Positions 17,016-26,075 of a stretch of DNA of 64,000 nt are shown here, piece after piece. Position numbers and translations under genes: made by a program. Location: the NCBI GenBank assembly GCA_036675345.1, contig JAKFFE010000039.1, forward strand, positions 23,886 to 87,885. Direction: 5' to 3'. The notes beneath the pieces are model-generated. The model saw only the letters and a list, made by a program, of their open reading frames with translations. It made no database searches and was not told the origin of the DNA. This stretch comes from JALYOC01 sp036675345 (GTDB lineage: Bacteria; Myxococcota; Myxococcia; Myxococcales; Myxococcaceae). Numbering within the stretch: the stretch's first letter is position 1; the number at the start of each line of letters is the position of its first letter.

Positions 17016-17471
17016 TCAGTCCCGATCACCCGCGGCGGCGGTGGCCTCCAGCGTGGCCACCAGTCGATCGCTCAGCGCGATCAGCGCTTCGGCGGTCCGG
17101 GAGGCCTTGGTATCGCCCGCGCGGGCAAACGCCATCCTGGCCAGCCGCAGCAGCGTCCGATGGGTGGTGGGTTCCTGCGGTCCCTGCCGGGCCACCCCCT
17201 GGGCCACCCGGCTCAGGTCCCGGGCGACCTGCCACAGGAACGCCGCCGAGCGGCAGCCCTCCTGGGCCATGGACCGCACATCCTCCGAGAGGGTCTCCGC
17301 ATGGGCCAACGCGATGAAGTCCGCCGCCAGCAGCTGGAGCTGGTCCGCCAGACGGTCGCCGACCGGGGCGCCGTCCAGCTCCGCGGAGCGGGCCACCAGG
17401 CCTTCTGGAACCTTGAGGATGTTCAGCATCAGAGGTCCCTGGAGGTCACGCAACGAGTTCCCGGAGGTCAT
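17016..17471 (-). CDS. Hypothetical helical protein
   Basis: 151 residues predicted almost wholly helical (DRLADQLQLLAADFIALAHA, RLARMAFARAGDTKASRTAEALIAL), with no signal peptide and no recognisable motif. The general form recalls four-helix-bundle proteins such as the 23S rRNA intervening-sequence family, but the resemblance is too weak to assign. It stands alone between a convergent exported protein and the methyltransferase gene, with 174 bp upstream. Confidence 0.6.
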   Translation of the reverse strand: MTSGNSLRDLQGPLMLNILKVPEGLVARSAELDGAPVGDRLADQLQLLAADFIALAHAETLSEDVRSMAQEGCRSAAFLWQVARDLSRVAQGVARQGPQEPTTHRTLLRLARMAFARAGDTKASRTAEALIALSDRLVATLEATAAAGDRD

Positions 17472-17645
17472 GTTTTACATTATCCGCAGACAAAGCCGAA
17501 GTTGCGGATCAATGGCACTTGAAGGGCCGAATGCAGGGCAGGCGTCCACCTTCGGACCCTCGAATTGAAGGACCGCGCGATTCTTGAAGCGTGGACGCTC
17601 CGCCCGATGCTTCGCGGCCCGCGAAGGTCGCGCCCCGGGAGGGGT

Positions 17646-18302
17646 TCAGCGTCGCCGGAAGAGGAACTCCAGCTCGTGCCCGGCGCGGTTGGGGAAGCTG
17701 TCCGCGGCGCGGGTCAGTCGCTCGATCTCGAAGAGGGGACCGAACAGCCCGCGCAGCTCGGCCTCGTCGGTGGTGAACGGGGGCCCACCGGGGCGGCCGT
17801 GGGCGTAGAAGAGCCCGAAGAACAGGCCCCCGGGGCGCAGCACCGTGTGCACCATCCGGGCGTACTCGGCGCGCCGCGCGGGGTCGATGGCGCAGAACGA
17901 AGTGTGCTCCAGCGCGCCGTCAAAGGCGCCCGGGTGGCTGTCGGCCAACCGGAACACATCCTGCTGCAGCGCCTCCAGCGGGATCGCCTGGTCGCGGGAC
18001 GCCGCGCGGATCGCCTTGACCGCCTCCTCGGCGAAGTCCACCGCGGTGACCGCATACCCGGCGCGGGCTGCCTCCAGCGCGTCATGCCCCCGGCCCGCGC
18101 CCAGCACCACCAGCGGCGCGCCGCGCGGGACCAGCGATCCCCCCAGCAGGCGCACCAGGGGCGGGGCCGGGCGCCCCTTGTCCCAGCCGGTGTCGCTGGC
18201 CCGGTAGAGGTCGTTCCAATAGTCGGGATGGGAGAGGTCGGGGGAGGTCAAAGGGGTCCACGGAGCAGGCCGGCACAGTTGCGCCGGTGGGGAGTGGGGC
18301 AT
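17646..18302 (-). CDS. SAM-dependent methyltransferase, thiopurine methyltransferase (TPMT)-like
   Basis: 218 residues. HPDYWNDLYRASDTGWDKGR matches the W-x-x-x-Y-x-x-x-x-x-G-W-D opening of TPMT-fold enzymes; PLVVLGAGRGHDALEAARAG is the SAM-binding motif I, and VTAVDFAEEAV is motif II. The CAIDPARRAEYARMVHTVLRPGG segment is also typical. Members methylate thiols, selenium or tellurium compounds, or halides; which applies is unknown. ATG at 18302 is 11 bp from the divergent coaBC start, so an inner TTG before TSPDLSHPDYW is possible. Confidence 0.85.
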   Translation of the reverse strand: MPHSPPAQLCRPAPWTPLTSPDLSHPDYWNDLYRASDTGWDKGRPAPPLVRLLGGSLVPRGAPLVVLGAGRGHDALEAARAGYAVTAVDFAEEAVKAIRAASRDQAIPLEALQQDVFRLADSHPGAFDGALEHTSFCAIDPARRAEYARMVHTVLRPGGLFFGLFYAHGRPGGPPFTTDEAELRGLFGPLFEIERLTRAADSFPNRAGHELEFLFRRR

Positions 18303-18313
18303 ATGCAGACCAC

Positions 18314-19564
18314 ATGTCCCGAGGGTCTCTCAAGGGTCGGCGGATCGCGGTCGGGGTGGGCGGAGGCATCGCGGCCTACAAGGTCTGCGATCTGGTTCGC
18401 GAGCTGGGCCGGGCCGGCGCCCAGGTCCGGGTGGCGATGACCAGCGCCGCGCAGCAGTTCGTCACTCCCCTGACCTTCCAGTCGCTCACCCGGAACCCGG
18501 TGCTGACCGACTACTTCGAGCCCGGCCAGGAGGCGCAGTTCGGCCACCTGCACCTGGCGAAGTGGGCCGAGCTGTTTTTGATCGCGCCCGCCACCGGAGA
18601 TCTCCTGGCCCGAATCCGGTCCGGGATGGCCAACGACGCGGTGACCACCTCGCTGCTGGCCTTCGGTGGTCCGGTGTTGCTGGCCCCGGCGATGAACGTG
18701 GCGATGTGGGAGAACGCGATCACCGCCGGCAACGTCCGGGCGCTGCTCTCCGACCCGCGCTACCGGATGGTCGGACCCGGGGTGGGGTTGATGGCGGACG
18801 GAGACACCGGTCCCGGGCGGCTGGCCGAACTGCCGCAGATCGTGGACGCCGCCGCGGCGCTGTTCGGGCAGGGGCCGCTGTCCGGTCGGCGGATCCTGAT
18901 CACCGCCGGACCCACCCGGGAGTATCTGGATCCGGTGCGCTTCCTCTCCAACCCCTCCACCGGAAAGATGGGGCTGGCGCTGGCGCAGGAGGCCCGGGCG
19001 CGGGGGGCGGAGGTGACGGTGGTGTTGGGGCCGGTGCCCACCCTTGAAGATCAGGACGGCCTGGAGGTGGTGCCGGTGGTCAGCGCCGAGGAGATGGCCG
19101 CGCAGGTGCTGGCCCGGGTCGAGGCGTCCGACGTGTTCATCGCCACCGCCGCGGTGGGGGACTACCGGGCGGAGGAGATCGCCGGACAGAAGCGCAAGAA
19201 GGCGGAGGGCCCGGAGACCCTGACCCTGGTCCGGACCCCGGATGTGCTGGCCCAGGCGTCGCAGAAGGTCTTCGGCGCGGCCCGGCGTCCGCTGCTGGTG
19301 GGCTTCGCCGCCGAGACCGAGCGGGTCCTGGAACACGCCCGCGAGAAGCTGGTCCGCAAGCGGCTGGACTTCATCGTGGCCAACGACGTCACCGTTCCCG
19401 GCGTCGGCTTCGGCAACTCCACCAATCAGGTGACGGTGGTGGATCGGGCCGGGGCGGAGACCCCGTTCGGAGGCACCAAGCGGGAGGTGGCAGCCCGGCT
19501 GTGGGATCTGCTGCAACCCCACCTGCCCAGCCCGGAGGACACCTCCGCAAAGAGCCCCGGTTAG
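18314..19564 (+). CDS. coaBC: Bifunctional phosphopantothenoylcysteine decarboxylase/synthase
   Basis: 416 residues catalysing two steps of coenzyme A synthesis. The CoaC half (about 8-185) is an FMN flavoprotein with GVGGGIAAYK, catalytic His78 (HLHLAKWAE) and Asn128 (APAMNVAMWEN). The CoaB half (about 190-405) has ILITAGPTREYLDPVRFL, NPSTGKMG, the AAVGDYR segment and a KxKK-like lysine run. In the CoaC substrate clamp the usual ACGDxGxGR reads ADGDTGPGR, so Asp162 stands where E. coli has Cys158; see findings. It has its own promoter space shared with the divergent methyltransferase. Confidence 0.95.
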   Translation: MSRGSLKGRRIAVGVGGGIAAYKVCDLVRELGRAGAQVRVAMTSAAQQFVTPLTFQSLTRNPVLTDYFEPGQEAQFGHLHLAKWAELFLIAPATGDLLARIRSGMANDAVTTSLLAFGGPVLLAPAMNVAMWENAITAGNVRALLSDPRYRMVGPGVGLMADGDTGPGRLAELPQIVDAAAALFGQGPLSGRRILITAGPTREYLDPVRFLSNPSTGKMGLALAQEARARGAEVTVVLGPVPTLEDQDGLEVVPVVSAEEMAAQVLARVEASDVFIATAAVGDYRAEEIAGQKRKKAEGPETLTLVRTPDVLAQASQKVFGAARRPLLVGFAAETERVLEHAREKLVRKRLDFIVANDVTVPGVGFGNSTNQVTVVDRAGAETPFGGTKREVAARLWDLLQPHLPSPEDTSAKSPG

Positions 19565-19621
19565 CTCCCCCCGGCCCGGCTTGGTCCCCCCGGGGTGCGT
19601 GGTAAAGGTACCCCCCGCCCC

Positions 19622-20635
19622 ATGACGCTTCCGCAGAACCCAGAATCCTCCGAACCCTCCTCCGACGAGCCGTCACTGCGGGAGGTGCTCTCCGATCTCC
19701 GGGCCCACCTGTTGTGGCAGGAGACCGAAGGGGGCCGGTTGGTGATGGTGGATCACGCCGCCCGCAAGGCGGCGAAGGCCACCGCCGGATCCTCCGCGGT
19801 TCCTGGAGCGCCGTCCCCGGGACGCCTCGAGCCGGAGCCCCGTTCCGGCCGGGGGCCGCCCCCGCCCGAGCCTAACCTCGGCCGCGCTCCACCGCAGCCG
19901 CCGCCGGAGGATCGGGCCGCCGCCGCGCGTCTGGAGCCCGCCGCACGCCTGGATCCCACCGCGCGCGCTGTGCCCGGTGTGCCCCCCGCGCGCATTGATC
20001 CCGCCGCGCCCCCCGCGCGCTCGGTCCCCGCCGCGCCCTCCGGACCTGCCGCCACCGCCGCCGAACTCGCCGCGTTGGGAGAGCACCCGACCCTGGACGA
20101 GATCCGCCGGGTGATGGGGGACTGCCGGCGGTGTCGGCTGTGTGAGGGCCGCAAGACCATCGTCTACGGCTCGGGAAACCCCCGCGCCAAGCTGGTGTTC
20201 GTGGGCGAGGGCCCGGGAGCGGACGAGGATCAGCAGGGCCAGCCCTTCGTGGGCGAGGCCGGCAAGCTGCTGACCAAGATGATCGAGGCGATGGGGTTCA
20301 CCCGCGACCAGGTCTACATCTGCAACGTGGTGAAGTGCCGCCCGCCCAACAACCGCAATCCGGAGGCCGACGAGGTGGCCGCCTGCGAGCCCTTCCTCCA
20401 GGCGCAGCTCAAGGCGATCCAGCCGGAGGTGATCGTGGCCCTGGGCAAGTTCGCCGCCCAGACCCTGCTGCGCGACGACACCGCGATCAGCCGGATGCGT
20501 GGGCACTGGCGCGAGTACCTGGGCATCCCGCTGATGCCCACCTTCCACCCCGCCTACCTGCTGCGCAGCCCCAACGAGAAGAAGACAGTCTGGGCCGACC
20601 TGCAGCAGGTGATGGCCCGGTTCGCCAGGAAATGA
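19622..20635 (+). CDS. Family 4-type uracil-DNA glycosylase with iron-sulfur cluster
   Basis: 337 residues. The catalytic domain (about 155-337) has the four cluster cysteines with the family spacing: Cys168 and Cys171 (CRRC), Cys239 and Cys255. It also has FVGEGPGADEDQQGQPFVGEAG, NVVKCRPPNNRNP and the late motif FHPAYLLR. The enzyme removes uracil from DNA in base excision repair. The N-terminal 45 residues resemble a short helical domain, then about 100 residues of Ala/Pro/Arg-rich low complexity with repeats such as ARLEPAARLDPTARAV form a linker. The stop overlaps the esterase start (ATGA). Confidence 0.93.
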   Translation: MTLPQNPESSEPSSDEPSLREVLSDLRAHLLWQETEGGRLVMVDHAARKAAKATAGSSAVPGAPSPGRLEPEPRSGRGPPPPEPNLGRAPPQPPPEDRAAAARLEPAARLDPTARAVPGVPPARIDPAAPPARSVPAAPSGPAATAAELAALGEHPTLDEIRRVMGDCRRCRLCEGRKTIVYGSGNPRAKLVFVGEGPGADEDQQGQPFVGEAGKLLTKMIEAMGFTRDQVYICNVVKCRPPNNRNPEADEVAACEPFLQAQLKAIQPEVIVALGKFAAQTLLRDDTAISRMRGHWREYLGIPLMPTFHPAYLLRSPNEKKTVWADLQQVMARFARK

Positions 20636-21645
20636 TGAACGGAACGCTGGAGACCCATTGGATCGACAGCCGCGCACTGGAGGGGAATCCGCTTCGCGAT
20701 CCCTCCCGTCGTGAGCTCCGGGTGTACCTCCCTCCCGGCCATGCCCAGGAGAAGGTCGCGCTGCCGGTCGTCTACTTCCTGCACGCCTTCGGGAGCAGCG
20801 GACGCAGCTGGACCCACTTCGGCGGCTTTGGCCCCACCGCCCTGGAGCGGCTGGACAAGCTGGTCTCCCAAGGAGCGATCCCCCGGTGCATCGGGGTGTT
20901 TCCGGACGGCTGGACCGCGCTGGGTGGGACCCAGTGGATCAACAGCCCGGCGGTGGGCCGGTACGGGGACTACCTGGCGCAGGACGTGGTGTCCTTCGTG
21001 GACCGCACCTATCGGACGGCGCCGGATCGGCTGGCGCGGGCGGTGGTGGGTCACAGCTCCGGCGGCTACGGCGCGCTGGCGATGGGGCGCAAGCACCCGG
21101 AGCTGTTCGGGCATGTCGGGTCGCACTCCGGGGACGCCTACTTCGAGTACTGCTACCTGCCCGATCTCCCCAAGGCCGCCGCCGCGCTGCTCAAGTTCCC
21201 GGACGTCGGGGCCTGGTTCGCGGATCTGCTCAAGCGGGCCGCGGAGACCAAGACCCGGGGAGACGACTTCGCGGTGATCAACGTCGTGGCGATGGCCGCG
21301 CACTATTCGCCCAAGGTGGGGGAACCGCTGAACCTGGAGCTCCCCTTCGAGGAGGACACCGGGCGGATGCGGCCGGGGGTGTGGGCCCGCTGGCTGGAGC
21401 AGGATCCGGTGCGCTTCGTCCGTCAGCACGCCGAGTCCTTCCGGAGCCTGCGCAGCGTGTTCGTGGACTGCGGCTCTCGCGACGAGTTCAACCTCCGCTG
21501 GGGCGCGCGGATGGTGGCCCAGGCCCTGTTCGACAACGGCGTCGAGCACGTGCACGAAGAGTTCGACGACGGCCACTCCGGCGTCGGCTACCGCTTCGAG
21601 CGCTCGCTGGCGTACCTGGTCCCCCGGATGGTCGTCGCCCCCTGA
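20632..21645 (+). CDS. Esterase, alpha/beta hydrolase of the esterase D/antigen 85 family
   Basis: 337 residues. Nucleophile Ser142 lies in GHSSGG. A likely acid is in DCGSRDEFN and the His in DDGHSGVGYR, in the order expected for the family. LPVVYFLHAFGSSGRSW is the strand and oxyanion region. Members hydrolyse esters of many kinds, including S-formylglutathione and siderophore lactones; the substrate here is unknown. Two ATG codons in tandem (20632 and 20635) overlap the glycosylase stop, giving translational coupling between unrelated functions. No signal peptide, so cytoplasmic. Confidence 0.88.
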   Translation: MMNGTLETHWIDSRALEGNPLRDPSRRELRVYLPPGHAQEKVALPVVYFLHAFGSSGRSWTHFGGFGPTALERLDKLVSQGAIPRCIGVFPDGWTALGGTQWINSPAVGRYGDYLAQDVVSFVDRTYRTAPDRLARAVVGHSSGGYGALAMGRKHPELFGHVGSHSGDAYFEYCYLPDLPKAAAALLKFPDVGAWFADLLKRAAETKTRGDDFAVINVVAMAAHYSPKVGEPLNLELPFEEDTGRMRPGVWARWLEQDPVRFVRQHAESFRSLRSVFVDCGSRDEFNLRWGARMVAQALFDNGVEHVHEEFDDGHSGVGYRFERSLAYLVPRMVVAP

Positions 21646-21663
21646 CCAACGCACCGGGTCAGT

Positions 21664-21688
21664 AAAGGGGACAGGCTCCATTCTCCGG
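21664..21688 (+). repeat. Dispersed repeat copy 1 (AAAGGGGACAGGCTACATTT family)
   Basis: 25-bp core related to four other copies in the window. It differs from the commonest form at two positions in the CTACATTTT stretch (CTCCATTCT). The following CGCGGGGATTGC resembles the flank of the copies at 30990 and 46462. It sits between convergent genes. Confidence 0.75.
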
Positions 21689-21705
21689 CGCGGGGATTGC
21701 TTCCT

Positions 21706-23460
21706 TCAGGGACCGGGCGCCAGCGACTTGTCGGGCACCGGCGGCCGGTAGCCAACCTGCAGGAACTCCGGGGCGGGCGGGATCGCGATCGAGCAGGGAA
21801 GCTGGATCGGCCCCTCGGTGGACTCGGAGATCACCACCGGCACGCTGCTCTTCTCCGCGCACAGCCTCCTCACCTCCGCGTAGGCCGACGGGCCCTCGGT
21901 GATCCGCCGGCCCGCCACCTGGAGGACGCGGGACGGGTCGCGGATCCGATCACAGGAGGAGGCCCCCACCGCGCTGCTGCCCGGACTGGTGGGCGCGCAG
22001 GCCTGCTGCAGCACCCGCCGCAGCGCCAGCTCTCCCAGGTAGCGGTGGAACTCCGGTGGGGCCTCGGTGCCCCGGATCAGCTCCACCCCGGCCTGGGTCA
22101 GCGAGGAGACCAGCAGCTCGGTGGAGCGGGTCCCCGGAGAGGCCAGGGCCCGGGCGCGCGCCTCGGCATCCGAGCCGGCCAGCTCGCCCAGGGCGCTGAA
22201 GAACTGGTCGGAGGAGTAGCGGCCGCCGGTGGCGCGCTCGAAGACGTTGCGCCACAGGGAGAACAGGTCCTGGGTGGGCTGCTTCTGCCGGATCGCCGCC
22301 TCGCTGAAGAGCATCACCGCCGCGGCGCAGTCATCCACCTGGTGACTGCCCAGCAGTGCCGCGCTGGTGGTGGCCTCCGCCGCGCAGCGGGAGACCACCA
22401 GCGACAGCTCGGTCTGCGCGCTGGCCCCGTCGATCAGCTCCAGCTGCCGCAGCGCTCGGAGGGCGAAGGCGTCGGTGGCGCTCTCCTGCAGCCACTCGTC
22501 GGCGGCGGTCAGCGGGCGGAACAGCTGTCCCATCCACAGGTGTCCCGCCTGGTGCGCGGCGAAGCGGAACAGCTGGTGTTCCACCTGCGCGGCACGGCCG
22601 GCCACGTGGGGCGCCCCCAGGCCGATCCGCATCTGCAGCGTGCCGGGGAGGGTGCCGCCGCTGAGGGTGATTCCCCCCTCCAGCGAGGGCTCTCCGAAGC
22701 TGAGGAACACCACCGGCGGCGCGGAGAGCGCCCTTCCGGTCCGGGCCCGGTACACCTCGAACAGCAACGGCAGCAGGGTCTCGGTCCGCTCGCGCAACCA
22801 GACCGGCAGCCCGGCGTCGATCACCCCGATGAAGTGTTCCCTCACCACCGGCTCGGTCTTGCCAAAGTAGGCGTAGGTCCCGGTCCCGGAGGACCGCCAC
22901 CAGCCGCTCTCCGAGAACACCTTGCCGCCGATGATCGCCCGCTCTCCGGGCAGCGGCAGGAACTGGAACACCAGCGGGACCTGCAGCCGCTGGTTCAACG
23001 CCACCTCGCCCTCGCAGCCATCGGCGCTGCAGGGGATGAGGTTCAGGTGCCCGGTGAAGACCAGCCGGCTCCCATCGGCGTAGCGGATGAACAGCGGGTG
23101 GCCTTCGGTGGGCGGCAGCTCCTCCTCCGGGATCTCCAGCACCAGGGTGTCGAAGGAGGCGTCGGTGCCGGGGGTGCTGACCCGGGTGGCCCCGTCTTGC
23201 AGCACCACCCGGGCCTCGGCGGGGCTGATCACCCGCCAGCGGTCGCGGTACGGATAGGCGTCCCGCTCGAAGATCGCCTCCACCGCCGGCTGGTGGAATT
23301 GGTAGACCACTCCCCAGCGGTTGGAGCCGGAGTTCTGGTGTTGGAGCGTGACCTCGATCGGCGCCAGTCCCTTCGGGTTGTCCAGCGGATCGACGGCCCG
23401 CCGGGGGCACCCGGCGAGGGCCAGCACGGCGAGGCAACAGAGCAGGGCAGGGGGTCGCAT
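21706..23460 (-). CDS. Lipoprotein resembling an inactive M1-type metallopeptidase
   Basis: 584 residues. Signal peptide with lipobox LALAGC, so Cys18 is the lipid attachment site. The middle carries HQAGHLWMGQLFRPLTAADE followed by WLQESATDAFALRAL, which aligns with the M1/gluzincin zinc motif HExxH-x18-NE. The zinc ligands His303, His307 and Glu326 are kept, but the catalytic Glu after the first His is Gln304. I infer a zinc-binding but catalytically dead peptidase-fold protein. The N-terminal 200 residues are beta-rich. It is divergent from kdd across 45 bp. Function is unknown. Confidence 0.75.
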   Translation of the reverse strand: MRPPALLCCLAVLALAGCPRRAVDPLDNPKGLAPIEVTLQHQNSGSNRWGVVYQFHQPAVEAIFERDAYPYRDRWRVISPAEARVVLQDGATRVSTPGTDASFDTLVLEIPEEELPPTEGHPLFIRYADGSRLVFTGHLNLIPCSADGCEGEVALNQRLQVPLVFQFLPLPGERAIIGGKVFSESGWWRSSGTGTYAYFGKTEPVVREHFIGVIDAGLPVWLRERTETLLPLLFEVYRARTGRALSAPPVVFLSFGEPSLEGGITLSGGTLPGTLQMRIGLGAPHVAGRAAQVEHQLFRFAAHQAGHLWMGQLFRPLTAADEWLQESATDAFALRALRQLELIDGASAQTELSLVVSRCAAEATTSAALLGSHQVDDCAAAVMLFSEAAIRQKQPTQDLFSLWRNVFERATGGRYSSDQFFSALGELAGSDAEARARALASPGTRSTELLVSSLTQAGVELIRGTEAPPEFHRYLGELALRRVLQQACAPTSPGSSAVGASSCDRIRDPSRVLQVAGRRITEGPSAYAEVRRLCAEKSSVPVVISESTEGPIQLPCSIAIPPAPEFLQVGYRPPVPDKSLAPGP

Positions 23461-23505
23461 CCTGCGCCGCTTCTAACACCGGGTTCGGTGATAAGCCCCA
23501 AGCCC

Positions 23506-24531
23506 ATGTCGGACGATCTCTACGGACTGTCACGTGTTGTGGATGAGCCCGGGGCCCTGCCTCAGCGGGCCCGGAAGCTGGACCCGTCCTTGCCGCTGCG
23601 CGAGTCCGAGCTGCTGATCGAAGTCGAGAGCCTGAACATCGACGCGGCCTCCTTCAAGCAGCTCAAGGACGCGGCCGGCGGCGCCCCGGAGCAGATCGTG
23701 GAGACGATCCGGGGGATCGTCCGCGAGCGGGGGAAGATGCAGAACCCGATCACCGGCTCGGGAGGAATGCTGATCGGGCGGGTGAAGGAGATCGGCCCCT
23801 TGCATCCGGCGCGGGGGCAGCTGCAGCTGGGGGAGCGGATCGCCACCCTGGTGAGCCTGACCCTCACCCCGCTGCAGATCGACTCGGTGAAGGCCCTGCA
23901 TCCCTCCATCGATCGGGTGGACGTCACCGGCCACGCGATCCTGTTCGCCAGCGGGATCTACGCGCGGCTCCCGCCCGACTTCTCCGACGCGCTGGCCCTG
24001 GCGGCGCTGGACGTGTGTGGCGCCCCGGCGCTGGTGGCCCGGCATGTCCGGCCAGGGATGACGGTGGCGGTGCTGGGCGCCGGCAAGAGCGGCGCGCTCT
24101 GTCTGGCCCAGGCCCGGAAGTCGGGGGCCCAGCAGCTGATCGCCCTGGACATCTCCGCGCCGGCGCTGGAGCTGCTCTCGAAGATCGGCCTCTGCGACCA
24201 GGCGCTGACCGTGGACGCCACCGGCGCGGTGGGGGTGCTGGAGCAGGTCTCGCGCGCCACCGGCGGGCAGCTGTGCGACCTGGTGGTGAACTGCGCCTCG
24301 GTTCCGGGCACCGAGATGGCCAGCATCCTCTCGGTCAAGGACGGGGGAACGGTGATCTTCTTCTCCATGGCCACCAGCTTCTCCGCCGCCGCCCTCGGCG
24401 CGGAGGGGGTGGGCAAGGACGTCACCATGCTGGTCGGCAACGGCTACGTGCCCGGGCACGCGGCGCTGACCCTGGAGCTGCTGCGCGCCGAACCCAGGCT
24501 ACGGGCGCTGTTCGAACAGCGCTACGTCTGA
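23506..24531 (+). CDS. kdd: L-erythro-3,5-diaminohexanoate dehydrogenase
   Basis: 341 residues. The opening YGLSRVVDEPGALPQRARKL and the GKMQNPITGSGGMLIGRVKEIG block match Kdd of lysine-fermenting bacteria as I remember it. A Rossmann motif follows (VAVLGAGKSGALCLA). Kdd oxidises 3,5-diaminohexanoate to 5-amino-3-oxohexanoate with NAD, the step between KamDE and Kce. It stands apart from the kamDE-kal-kce operon on the same strand, 2.4 kb upstream, with two regulatory genes between. Its end overlaps the convergent LuxR-type gene by 10 bp. Confidence 0.9.
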   Translation: MSDDLYGLSRVVDEPGALPQRARKLDPSLPLRESELLIEVESLNIDAASFKQLKDAAGGAPEQIVETIRGIVRERGKMQNPITGSGGMLIGRVKEIGPLHPARGQLQLGERIATLVSLTLTPLQIDSVKALHPSIDRVDVTGHAILFASGIYARLPPDFSDALALAALDVCGAPALVARHVRPGMTVAVLGAGKSGALCLAQARKSGAQQLIALDISAPALELLSKIGLCDQALTVDATGAVGVLEQVSRATGGQLCDLVVNCASVPGTEMASILSVKDGGTVIFFSMATSFSAAALGAEGVGKDVTMLVGNGYVPGHAALTLELLRAEPRLRALFEQRYV

Positions 24532-25754
24532 CCCATCCCCATTCCCCAGGCGAATCGCGCCGCCTGGGTGCGGTTCTCCAGGCTCAGCTTGCGCAACACC
24601 GAGGTCAGGTGGGCCTTCACCGTGCGCTCGCTGATCTCCAGGGTGGCGGCGATCTTCAGGTTGTCATCTCCCTGGGCGACCAGCTCCAGCACCTCCTGCT
24701 CGCGCGCGGATAGGGGACGCAGCGCCTCGCGGCGACGAAGCGCGGCGGCGTCTTCTACCGCCTGGCGGGCACGCTCGATCAGCTCTGCCCGCTCCCGCTC
24801 CGCCCGCTGCCGTTCGACGATCCTGCCCACCTGCGCGCCGATGTAGTCCAGCAACTCCAGCAGCGCCGGTTCGGAGGCGGTCTCCCGGTCGTTGAAGAAC
24901 TCCAGCACCGCCACCACCTCCTGCTTCACCAGCAGGGGGAGGGCGAAGGCGGCGCGGAGCCCGCAGGACTGCGCGGCGACCAGCCGGCGGAAGGAGCTGA
25001 CCGCCCCCAGGTCCGCGATCCACTGCGGACGGCCGGTGGAGTACACCGCGCCGGGGAGCCCCTCGTCGAAGGACAGCGGCCGCACCTCGGTCTCCCGCCG
25101 GAAGGGTTCGAAGCGATCTCCCTGGGCGGCGAACCAGATCGCGGTCGGGCGCAGCTGCCGGACCGCGGGTTCCACCAGGTAGGCGTGGCCCAGCGGCCAG
25201 CCGGTGTAGTCACAGAGCAGGTTCAGCACCCGCCGCAGCGCCGGCTCCAGCGCGATCGACTCGTTGGCGGTGACCGCGATTTCCTGCATCACCCGCAGCT
25301 GCCGGGTGCGCTGCTCCAGGGCCTCCTCCCGGCTCTTCTGCAAGGAGTCGTCCGCCATCACTCCCAGCATCGCCACCGTCCGGCCATCCGGGGCACAGAG
25401 GCGGGTCGTCCACAGCCGCACCTCTAGCAGGGTGCCGTCCTTGCGGACCCGCTCGAGCCGCACCCCATGCAGCTCCTGCTCCAGCGCCTGCTGCCGGACA
25501 TCCTGGGCCTGGGCGCGGCCCAGGGTGGGAACGGTGGGCAGCGGGTGTCCCAGCACCTCCTCCGCGGTCCACAAGAACATCCGCTGAGCGCCCGGGCTCC
25601 ACAACCGCACCAGCCCCTCCCGGTCCAGCGCTACCACCGCCAGCGGAAGCTCGCCGACCGCGCGCTCCAGCACTTCCTTGATCGTGGTCAGCAGCCCGGT
25701 CGGATCGCCGCTCTCGTCGGGAAGGATGAAGGGGTTGTGGGGAGGCGGAGTCAT
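24522..25754 (-). CDS. PAS-GAF-LuxR transcriptional regulator
   Basis: 410 residues from the ATG at 25754. A PAS domain (about 28-150: LPLAVVALDREGLVRLWSPG), a short coiled linker, a GAF domain (about 165-320), a coiled segment of ERERAELIERARQ type and a LuxR-type helix-turn-helix (about 345-405: LSAREQEVLELVAQGDDNLKIA then ERTVKAHLTSVLRKL). It probably senses a small molecule or redox state and controls transcription. It is convergent with kdd and divergent from the receiver-like gene that precedes the kam operon, so control of lysine catabolism is a natural guess, without direct proof. Confidence 0.9.
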   Translation of the reverse strand: MTPPPHNPFILPDESGDPTGLLTTIKEVLERAVGELPLAVVALDREGLVRLWSPGAQRMFLWTAEEVLGHPLPTVPTLGRAQAQDVRQQALEQELHGVRLERVRKDGTLLEVRLWTTRLCAPDGRTVAMLGVMADDSLQKSREEALEQRTRQLRVMQEIAVTANESIALEPALRRVLNLLCDYTGWPLGHAYLVEPAVRQLRPTAIWFAAQGDRFEPFRRETEVRPLSFDEGLPGAVYSTGRPQWIADLGAVSSFRRLVAAQSCGLRAAFALPLLVKQEVVAVLEFFNDRETASEPALLELLDYIGAQVGRIVERQRAERERAELIERARQAVEDAAALRRREALRPLSAREQEVLELVAQGDDNLKIAATLEISERTVKAHLTSVLRKLSLENRTQAARFAWGMGMGQT

Positions 25755-26075
25755 CGCAGGGAGCCCTTTTGTGCAATCACACCTGCCCCAAAGCAAGGAT
25801 TGCGCCGGGCCCATCTTCACCCAGGGAGCGGGGCCTACCTCTTCCGATTACCCAAACGGACGTGGATGGTGGGACTGCTGAACAAATGCAGCGGGAACGG
25901 CAAAGGCGCACTCTGCTTCTCAGGGGCGCTCTCGTCTTGGCCGTGTTTCGCGGCTCCCGGGGGGGACACGCGAGCGCCCGCGGGCAGCCTGCGTCTGCGC
26001 CGGGAGGAGGGGCCCGGCGCGGACGCACATCCGGGGCCCGGGCCGGCACCAGATGTCCCCCTCACTGGAGTGGAC
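25755..26075. other. Divergent regulatory region, 321 bp without a clear gene
   Basis: Lies between the PAS-GAF-LuxR gene (minus) and the receiver-like gene (plus) and must hold both promoters. An open frame in phase with the plus gene extends through it from an ATG at 25866, but its composition is not protein-like. I see no convincing hairpin or repeat. Confidence 0.5.

Noticed and set aside
21697..23505. Plus-strand open frame upstream of and in phase with kdd
   Set aside because: Non-protein-like composition opposite a clear lipoprotein gene; Kdd similarity begins exactly at 23506.
25866..26075. Longer N-terminus for the receiver-like protein starting at the ATG at 25866
   Set aside because: The added residues are Gly/Pro/Arg-rich without fold features, while the receiver begins soon after the ATG at 26076.
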